NCBI GenBank assembly: GCA_035556135.1
Contig: DATMFO010000005.1
Span: 248,001-312,000 of the forward strand
Reading direction: 5' to 3'
Source of the DNA: ZC4RG30 sp035556135
GTDB lineage: Bacteria; Pseudomonadota; Gammaproteobacteria; Steroidobacterales; Steroidobacteraceae
Length of the DNA stretch: 64,000 nucleotides
The notes under the pieces were generated by a model. It saw only the letters and a program-made list of their open reading frames with translations, did not search any database and was not told the DNA's origin. A program made the position numbers and the translations under genes. Shown here in pieces: positions 57,574 to 64,000 of the stretch; position 1 is the first letter of the stretch; each line of letters begins with the position of its first letter.

Positions 57574-59031
57574 ATGGCACTTGTCATCAACACGAACGTG
57601 ATGTCGCTGAATGCCCAGCGCAACCTCACGACTTCAGCCGGCCAGCTGGCGAACTCGCTGCAGCGCCTGTCCTCGGGCCTGCGCATCAACAGCGCCAAGG
57701 ACGACGCCGCCGGCCTTGCGATCTCCAACCGCATGACCACGCAGATCAACGGCCTGAACCAGGCCGTGCGCAATGCCAACGACGGCATTTCGCTGGCGCA
57801 GACCACCGAAGGCGCCCTGCAGGAAGTCACCAACAACCTGCAGCGCATCCGCGAGCTCGCGGTGCAGGCCGCCAACGCCACCAACAGCAACGACGACCGC
57901 ATCGCGCTGAACCGCGAAGTGCAGCAGCGCCTGGAGGAAATCCAGCGCATCGCCAGCCAGACGTCGTTCAACGGCCGCAAGGTGCTGGACGGCTCCTTCG
58001 GTGACGCCCTGTTCCAGGTCGGCGCCAACGTCGGCGAGACGATCTCGGTCGGCCTCGAGACGAGCATGCAGACCGCCGACATCGGCGGGGTCTACGTGGC
58101 CACCGGCACCGTCGACCTGGACGACGTGTTCACCTCCGCGCTCGTGCCCGCCACCGCCTCGACGTACACCGTTGCCGAAGGCGCGACGGCCGCCGACCGC
58201 ACCGGCACGCCGCTGGCCTTCACGGTGACGCTGAACGGCGGCGCCGCGCAGAACGTGTCGATCAACGGCGACTATTCTGCCGATGATGCTACCGCGAAGG
58301 CGCAGATGGCCACCGACATCCAGGCGGACCTGACCGGCATCACCGTCGCCTACGACTCCGGATCGGACTCGTTCGTGTTCACGGCGTCGGCCGCCGGCGC
58401 GGGCAGCATCGCGGTCAGCGCCCCGCTGGCTGGCGGTACGGCAGTCAACGGCACGGCCGCAGTGCCGAGTGCCGCGCAGGACTTCACCTTCACCGATCTC
58501 ACCGTGCAGGTGGGCAGCAACGCCGCGGTCACGCTGACGGGCACCTACAGCTCGGCCGAGGACCTGGCTGCGGCGATCACCGAGCAGGCCGGCAACGGGC
58601 TGTATGCCATGGTGAATGCGAGCAACCAGCTGGTTCTGCAGGCCAACGAGGCCGTGACCCTGGCTGGAGCCACCGACCTTGCCGCGCTGGGCGTGGCCAG
58701 CGCCGCGGCGTCCACCGGCAGCCTGACCTCGGTGAACGTGCTGAGCGATGCGTCGGCGAACGACGCCATCCAGCGCATCGATTCGGCCCTCACCGCGGTC
58801 AGCGACCTGCGTGGCACCCTCGGCGCCATCCAGAACCGCTTCGAGTCGACCATCAACAGCCTGCAGGGCGTCGCCGAGAACCTCTCGGCCTCCCGCAGCC
58901 GCATCCTGGACACGGACTTCGCTGCTGAGACGGCCGCGCTGACCCGGGCCCAGATCCTGCAGCAGGCTGGCACCGCGATGGTGGCCCAGGCGAACGCGGT
59001 TCCCCAGAACGTGCTCTCGCTGCTGCGCTAA
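57574..59031 (+). CDS. fliC: Flagellin FliC
   Basis: 485 residues. N-terminal D0/D1 domains: ALVINTNVMSLNAQRNLTTSAGQLANSLQRLSSGLRINSAKDDAAGLAISNRM and LQRIRELAVQAANATNSNDDR, which keeps the residues recognised by TLR5 in other flagellins. C-terminal D1/D0: IDSALTAVSDLRGTLGAIQNRFESTINSLQ and ends QNVLSLLR. The central ~230 residues are Ala/Thr/Gly/Asp-rich and variable. Single flagellin gene in this window, with its own promoter and terminator. Confidence 0.98.
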   Translation: MALVINTNVMSLNAQRNLTTSAGQLANSLQRLSSGLRINSAKDDAAGLAISNRMTTQINGLNQAVRNANDGISLAQTTEGALQEVTNNLQRIRELAVQAANATNSNDDRIALNREVQQRLEEIQRIASQTSFNGRKVLDGSFGDALFQVGANVGETISVGLETSMQTADIGGVYVATGTVDLDDVFTSALVPATASTYTVAEGATAADRTGTPLAFTVTLNGGAAQNVSINGDYSADDATAKAQMATDIQADLTGITVAYDSGSDSFVFTASAAGAGSIAVSAPLAGGTAVNGTAAVPSAAQDFTFTDLTVQVGSNAAVTLTGTYSSAEDLAAAITEQAGNGLYAMVNASNQLVLQANEAVTLAGATDLAALGVASAAASTGSLTSVNVLSDASANDAIQRIDSALTAVSDLRGTLGAIQNRFESTINSLQGVAENLSASRSRILDTDFAAETAALTRAQILQQAGTAMVAQANAVPQNVLSLLR

Positions 59032-59064
59032 CGCCGGCATGCCAAAGACACATTGAGTGGAAAA

Positions 59065-59100
59065 GGCGGGGCCGGCAACGGTCCCGCCGCTTTCCTTAGC
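59065..59100 (+). terminator. Intrinsic terminator after fliC
   Basis: GGCGGGGCCG pairs with CGGTCCCGCC (one G-U pair) around a GCAA tetraloop, followed by GCTTTCCTT. About 33 bases after the stop. Again a GNRA loop. Confidence 0.8.
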
Positions 59101-59108
59101 GAGGCAAC

Positions 59109-59474
59109 ATGGAACTCCCAGCCAGCAAACCTGTAGCCGGAGTCTCCGTTTCCCCGGCACCACCGGGGAATCCTCCCGCCTTCGCCGCTGCCGAAAAGGA
59201 TGTTGTGCCGCAGGTGGAGCGGGTGACGGAGGTCAAACTCCCCGAGCGGGATCTTCAGCACACCCAGCGGGCCATCGCCGAACAGGTGAGCCGCTACCTG
59301 AATTCCTCCACCCGGAACCTGGAGTTCCAGGTGGACAACGAGTCCGGCAGCGCGGTGATCGTGGTCCGCGACGTGGCCGGCAATGTGATCCGGCGCATTC
59401 CGGGCGAGGAGGCATTGCAGCGCATGCTTCGCGCGAGTGCGGAGTCCGGCACACTCATCGATTCCCTCGCCTGA
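59109..59474 (+). CDS. flaG: Flagellar protein FlaG
   Basis: 121 residues. The C-terminal part (LPERDLQHTQRAIAEQVSRYLNSSTRNLEFQVDNESGSAVIVVRDVAGNVIRRIPGEEALQRMLR) is the FlaG domain; the N-terminal 40 residues are Pro/Ala-rich and variable. It is thought to affect filament length. Lies between the fliC terminator and fliD (12 bases). Confidence 0.93.
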   Translation: MELPASKPVAGVSVSPAPPGNPPAFAAAEKDVVPQVERVTEVKLPERDLQHTQRAIAEQVSRYLNSSTRNLEFQVDNESGSAVIVVRDVAGNVIRRIPGEEALQRMLRASAESGTLIDSLA

Positions 59475-59486
59475 CATACTGCCGGC

Positions 59487-60872
59487 ATGGCAACGATTTC
59501 CTCCCTTGGCGTCGGGTCTGGCATGGACATCAACTCGCTGGTCAGCCAGCTGGTGGCTGCCGAGCGTGCGCCCAAGGACGGCCGCCTCACGCGTGAAGAC
59601 GCGAAGCTCACCCAGGAATTCTCCGCCCTCGCCATGCTCAAGGGCGCCATGTCGGGACTGCAGGGCGCGGCCACTGCCGTGCGCACTCCCGCTTCCCTTG
59701 CACTCAGCAAGGCAACGGTTGGAGACGAGCAGTATTTCACCGCGTCGACTTCAGCCACCGCCATCGCCGGCAGCTACCAGATCGAGGTGCAGCGCCTGGC
59801 CACCGCCGCGCGGCTGGGTTCCGATGCCTATGTCGATGGGCCCACCAGTGTGGTCGGCACGGGCACGCTGACCATTGCCGTCGGCGAGGAGTCGTTCGAC
59901 GTCGCGATTGCCGAGGATGGCAATACGCTGGCGCAGATCCGCGATGCCATCAACTCTGCCGCCGGCAACACGTCGGTTCGCGCCACCCTGGTCGGCGACG
60001 CCAGCGGCAGCTACCTGGTGCTAACCGGCACCGCCACCGGCGCGGCCAACAGCATTGCCGTCAGCACCGCGGATGCCGATGCCGGCCTGCAGCAACTGGC
60101 TGCCGACCTGAATGCCTTCGATGCGGATCGCGACGTGGCTGCCGACGATGCCCTCGTGCTGGTATCCGGTTACCAGATCCGCAGCGGGAAAAATGCCATC
60201 ACCGGCGCCATCGACGGCGTGACGCTGAACCTGAAGAAGGTGACCGCGGAAGGTGAGCCGGTCTCGCTTGCGGTCGAGCGGGATGATGCAGCGATCCAGA
60301 AGAAGGTCGAGGCTTTCGTGGCCTCGTACAATTCCCTGGCGCAGCAGGTCAAGACACTGGGCCGCTATGACGCGGCAACCAAGACAGCCGGACCGATGCT
60401 GGGTGATTCCTTGCTGCGCGGGGTGGACACCCAGTTGCGCCGCATCCTCAGTGAGCCGGTGCCGGGTACCACGGGCAACTACCGCACGCTCACCAGCCTG
60501 GGCATCAGCGTCACCGCTGCAGGCACGCTGCAACTGGATGCGGCGAAGTTCAAGGAAGCGCTGGCCGCCGACCCGCAGGCCGTGAACCGCGTGTTCTCGT
60601 CCGAATCGGGCGTGGGCGTGCGTGTCGCGGAGTACCTGGATGGGCGGTTGTCCTCCAGCGGCGAGGTCGCCGCGCGCAACGCGCGCATCGACACGCAGCG
60701 CCGCCGCCTGGACCAGGAGAAGGAAGCACTGGACGTGCGCATGCGCGCCGTACAGCAGCGCTACCTGAAGCAGTTCACCGCCATGGACGGACTGCTGGCG
60801 CAGATGCAATCCACTTCGAACTACCTCAGCCAGCAGCTGGACAGCCTGGCCAAGGCCACCACCCGCGGCTGA
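59487..60872 (+). CDS. fliD: Flagellar filament cap protein FliD
   Basis: 461 residues. SSLGVGSGMDINSLVSQLVAAERAPKDGRLTREDAKLTQEFSALAMLKGAMSGLQGAATAV is the FliD N-terminal signature, GSYQIEVQRLATAARLGS and the C-terminal RDDAAIQKKVEAFVASYNSLAQQVKTLGRYDAATKTAGPMLGDSLLRGVDTQLRRIL are also typical. Caps the filament and folds flagellin in place. Confidence 0.97.
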   Translation: MATISSLGVGSGMDINSLVSQLVAAERAPKDGRLTREDAKLTQEFSALAMLKGAMSGLQGAATAVRTPASLALSKATVGDEQYFTASTSATAIAGSYQIEVQRLATAARLGSDAYVDGPTSVVGTGTLTIAVGEESFDVAIAEDGNTLAQIRDAINSAAGNTSVRATLVGDASGSYLVLTGTATGAANSIAVSTADADAGLQQLAADLNAFDADRDVAADDALVLVSGYQIRSGKNAITGAIDGVTLNLKKVTAEGEPVSLAVERDDAAIQKKVEAFVASYNSLAQQVKTLGRYDAATKTAGPMLGDSLLRGVDTQLRRILSEPVPGTTGNYRTLTSLGISVTAAGTLQLDAAKFKEALAADPQAVNRVFSSESGVGVRVAEYLDGRLSSSGEVAARNARIDTQRRRLDQEKEALDVRMRAVQQRYLKQFTAMDGLLAQMQSTSNYLSQQLDSLAKATTRG

Positions 60873-60917
60873 GCGGGCGTCACTGCCGGCGAAGGCCTTC
60901 CACCCCGCAGGCCACCC

Positions 60918-60944
60918 TCAAGTTCCGGCCATCCGGGCCGTTAA
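60918..60944 (+). promoter_or_regulatory. Sigma-28 promoter of fliS
   Basis: TCAAGTTC, 11 bases, then GCCGTTAA (60937-60944). The predicted leader to the fliS ATG (60971) is about 20 bases, with AGGAG. Nearly the same sequence as the fliC promoter, including most of the spacer. Confidence 0.88.
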
Positions 60945-60970
60945 GTCGCATGTAGAGCAGGAGTTCTCGC

Positions 60971-61369
60971 ATGTCGGCCTATCCCAGCAGATCAAGTCTC
61001 GCCGCCTATCGTTCCGTCGCCGCGCACAGCCGCGTCGATGCGTCCGATCCCCATGGGCTCATCGTGATGCTGATGGATGGCGCGCTGGAGCGTGTGGCCT
61101 CGGCGCGCGGCGCCATGGAGCATGGCGACAACGAAGTGAAGAACCGCCTCATCCACCGGGCCGTGGCCATCGTGCAGGAACTGCGCGCCAGCCTGAACCT
61201 GGAAGCCGGCGGGGAGATCGCCGCCAACATGGGCGACCTCTACGACTACTGCGGCCGCCAGCTGGTGCGCGCCAACGCCGAGAACCGGCCGGAGATGCTG
61301 GACGAGGTGGGCCACCTGCTGCGCGAGATCCGCGGCGCCTGGATCCAGATCCCGGCGCGGCAGCGGTGA
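60971..61369 (+). CDS. fliS: Flagellar export chaperone FliS
   Basis: 132 residues. YRSVAAHSRVDASDPHGLIVMLMDGALERVASARGAMEHGDNEVKNRLIHRAVAIVQELRASLNLEAGGEIAANMGDLYDYCGRQLVRANAENRPEMLDEVGHLLREIRGAW matches FliS all along. Binds the C-terminus of flagellin and prevents early polymerisation. Overlaps the next gene by 4 bases (GTGA). Confidence 0.97.
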   Translation: MSAYPSRSSLAAYRSVAAHSRVDASDPHGLIVMLMDGALERVASARGAMEHGDNEVKNRLIHRAVAIVQELRASLNLEAGGEIAANMGDLYDYCGRQLVRANAENRPEMLDEVGHLLREIRGAWIQIPARQR

Positions 61370-61623
61370 ACACCGTGCGCGGCGCCATGCCCGCCGCGCG
61401 CCGGCTGCTGGCGCAGAATGTGATGGCCTCCACATTCCAGCTGGTGCGCAGCGTGTGCGAGCGCGCACCGACGGCCACCATCCGCGAACTGATGGGCGAA
61501 CGCCAGCGCCAGATGGCCGATCTGGCACGCCACGTGAATACAGGGGAGGGTGCCGGTTCGCTGGCGGCCCTCCGGGCTGCGGTGGCTGAATCGGACCGCA
61601 CGCTGGAGCAACTGATCGGCTAG
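61366..61623 (+). CDS. FliT-like small flagellar protein
   Basis: 85 residues, GTG start overlapping the fliS stop. Helical and charged (SVCERAPTATIRELMGERQRQMADLARHVNTGEGAGSLAALRAAVAESDRTLEQLIG). The position and size fit FliT, the FliD chaperone, but sequence similarity to enteric FliT is too low for me to assert. Probable fliS partner. Confidence 0.6.
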   Translation: MNTVRGAMPAARRLLAQNVMASTFQLVRSVCERAPTATIRELMGERQRQMADLARHVNTGEGAGSLAALRAAVAESDRTLEQLIG

Positions 61624-61651
61624 TCGGTCAACGCCCCGGCCAGAGGGAACC

Positions 61652-62251
61652 ATGTTCGAGGGCGTAGACACAGTCATCCTGAACAACGAGCTGGCCTATC
61701 AGGACCTGCTGCCAGTGGCATTCAAGCCGCTGGTGAAGCCGCTGGAGCTGCCGGCCATCACTGCGCTCACCGACCGCAACGTGCGCATGCTGCAGGTATG
61801 TGCAGTGCTCGAGGAGCACGGCGCCACCGAAAAGAAGGACGAGTCATCTCCTCATGCCGCCGACATGCTGCGGCTGGAAGTGAAGGTGAACCTGCTGCTG
61901 GACCTGGTGGGTCAGCTGCTGGCCGCCCAGCTGCCCCGGCCCGCGCCGACCCTGGTGCGGTTCAACGCCATGGGCGCGCTGTGGAAAACCCTGGACCCCC
62001 CGCGGGTGGGCCAGCAGGGCCTGCTGGAGATCTGGCTGCGCGACAGCCTGCCCCAGCCGCTGGCGCTGGTGGCGAACGTCACGCAGGTGGCCGCTGACGG
62101 ACATGTGAAGGCCGCCTTCGTGCCGCCGGGGGAAGCCACGGCCGACCTGCTGGAAAAACTGGCGTTCCGCCGTCACCGGCGCCAGGTCGCCGGCGTCCGC
62201 CAGCCGCGCCGCGCCGGAAGTGAGAGCACCATCACACGCATCCTCCGGTAA
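61652..62251 (+). CDS. Probable atypical PilZ-domain protein
   Basis: 199 residues. EVKVNLLLDLVGQLLAAQLPRPAPTLVRFNAMGALWKTLDPPRVGQQGLLEIWLRDSLPQPLALVANVTQVAADGHVKAAFVPPG has the alternating strands of a PilZ-like barrel with a helix before it. The classical RxxxR and D/NxSxxG motifs for cyclic-di-GMP are not visible; FNAMGALW may replace the second. Similar genes lie beside fliS in Xanthomonas-type clusters. Could link cyclic-di-GMP or a partner to filament assembly; the call is moderate. Confidence 0.55.
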   Translation: MFEGVDTVILNNELAYQDLLPVAFKPLVKPLELPAITALTDRNVRMLQVCAVLEEHGATEKKDESSPHAADMLRLEVKVNLLLDLVGQLLAAQLPRPAPTLVRFNAMGALWKTLDPPRVGQQGLLEIWLRDSLPQPLALVANVTQVAADGHVKAAFVPPGEATADLLEKLAFRRHRRQVAGVRQPRRAGSESTITRILR

Positions 62252-62252
62252 T

Positions 62253-62267
62253 TGACGCCATGCGTCA
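62253..62267. promoter_or_regulatory. Inverted repeat upstream of the FleQ-like gene
   Basis: TGACGC-CAT-GCGTCA, a perfect repeat with a 3-base centre, 64 bases before the ATG and directly after the stop of the preceding gene. It resembles binding sites of NtrC/FleQ-class or cAMP-type regulators, and may be an autoregulatory site. Confidence 0.45.
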
Positions 62268-62330
62268 CTTTTCCGACGCCTCCCTTCGGCAACAATCCTT
62301 CCCGTCCTTCAAAACAACAAAGACGGGTTC

Positions 62331-63503
<1,173 letters not shown>

Positions 63504-63550
63504 CGCGCCGGTCTCCAGAACCGTGACGTGCTTCACCTGATGGGCAGGGT

Positions 63551-64000
63551 ATGGCCGGCACGGAACTTGCTCTCCTCCAGGGCATGCAGAACAACGACGA
63601 TTCCCTGCTCACTGCCCGCGACCCCGTAGTCGTCGACCAGGCCTCGCGCGCGCTGTACTCGCTTGCCAGCCGCGTTGCTGCCACCGACTGCACCGTGCTG
63701 ATCAACGGCGAGTCCGGCACCGGCAAGGAAGTGCTGGCGCGTTTCATCCACGACCGCTCGCCGCGCGCCAGGGCGCCCTTCGTGGCGATCAACTGCGCGG
63801 CCATCCCCGAATCCATGCTCGAGGCCATGCTGTTCGGCTACGAGCGCGGCGCCTTCACGGGCGCGACCAATGCCCACCCGGGCAAGTTCGAACAGGCCCA
63901 GGGCGGCACCCTGCTGCTGGACGAGATCACTGAAATGCCGCTGGCGCTGCAGGCCAAGCTGCTGCGTGTGCTGCAGGAGCGCGAGGTGGAGCGCCTGGGC
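63551..64000 (+). CDS. FleR/FlrC-like sigma-54 activator, no receiver domain (3' truncated by window)
   Basis: The frame runs open to the window end (150 codons). Only about 35-50 residues precede Walker A (NGESGTGKEVLARF), so the receiver of normal FleR/FlrC is missing. GAFTGA is intact (YERGAFTGATNAHPGKFEQAQGG) and Walker B is GTLLLDEITEM. Two starts are possible: ATG 63551 with GGGCAGGGT upstream, or ATG 63584, which lies 2 bases after the predicted start of a sigma-54 promoter found within the first codons. The second fits the FleR core start. It likely acts below FleQ in the hierarchy. Confidence 0.85.
   Translation, partial: MAGTELALLQGMQNNDDSLLTARDPVVVDQASRALYSLASRVAATDCTVLINGESGTGKEVLARFIHDRSPRARAPFVAINCAAIPESMLEAMLFGYERGAFTGATNAHPGKFEQAQGGTLLLDEITEMPLALQAKLLRVLQEREVERLG
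63556..63571 (+). promoter_or_regulatory. Sigma-54 promoter at the 5' end of the FleR-like gene
   Basis: CGGCAC-GGAAC-TTGCT keeps the -24 GG and -12 GC at exact spacing. Predicted start about 63582, just before ATG 63584. The 12 bases between TTGCT and that ATG match the distance seen in flgA. Confidence 0.65.

Noticed and set aside
57634..59163. A 509-codon frame antisense to fliC.
   Set aside because: Shadow frame rich in Arg, Gly and Val; crosses the fliC terminator and enters flaG.

Overview
The window is a GC-rich chromosomal segment, very probably from a gammaproteobacterium of the Xanthomonadales/Nevskiales/Steroidobacterales type. This is inferred from the overall gene content, from a polar-type flagellar locus that uses sigma-54 and FleQ/FleR-like activators with sigma-28 late promoters, from TorF-family porins and from DUF5985 proteins. 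Genes are dense and many neighbours overlap by 1-4 bases (TGATG, GTGA). I see no rRNA, tRNA, CRISPR array, insertion sequence or prophage.

Layout. 0-4 kb: the end of a TonB-dependent receptor and an OmpR/QseB-type two-component pair. 4-6.7 kb: an exported histidine phosphatase, a degenerate EAL-HDOD protein and a MarR regulator. 6.7-11.2 kb: trehalose synthesis (otsB, otsA) coupled to three small genes (one unrecognised, two DUF5985 membrane proteins), then a DUF72 protein, a 23-residue membrane peptide and a four-helix membrane protein on the other strand. 11.2-15.6 kb: an ABC export system (adaptor, 790-residue FtsX-type permease, ATPase). 15.6-18 kb: inorganic pyrophosphatase, glycerate kinase and a hydroxypyruvate/glyoxylate reductase. 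18-21.5 kb: a TolC-family lipoprotein and two TorF-like porins with matching promoters and terminators.

21.5-42.5 kb is dominated by polyamine use. It holds a beta-alanine/omega-amino acid aminotransferase, puuC, rlmL, an IorAB-type molybdenum hydroxylase, a Gfo/Idh/MocA oxidoreductase, an S1/P1 nuclease and puuB. A tightly packed plus-strand run follows: puuD, puuA, potF, potG, potH, potI, a polyphosphate-glucokinase-like ROK kinase, a methionine-type aminotransferase and a Cys/Met-metabolism PLP enzyme. Together these would import putrescine, gamma-glutamylate it, oxidise it to gamma-glutamyl-GABA and release GABA.

42.6-64 kb is a flagellar locus: an HDOD-like protein, then motB, motA, flgN, flgM and flgA on the minus strand, and divergently flgBCDEFGHIJKL, fliC, flaG, fliD, fliS, a FliT-like gene, a probable PilZ-like protein and two sigma-54 activators (FleQ-like, FleR-like and cut by the window end). 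Both activators lack an N-terminal receiver or FleQ domain. Consensus sigma-54 promoters face flgA, flgB and the FleR-like gene, and sigma-28 promoters precede flgM, fliC and fliS, so the regulatory hierarchy can be read directly from the DNA.

The most unusual signals are regulatory. Several promoters place the predicted transcription start 1-2 bases before the ATG (flgA, FleR-like, otsB, tolC). There are perfect palindromes in the otsB, tolC, puuD and FleQ-like promoters, and a recurring GNRA-tetraloop GC hairpin follows several genes. I found no clear evidence of an entirely new defence or mobile system.
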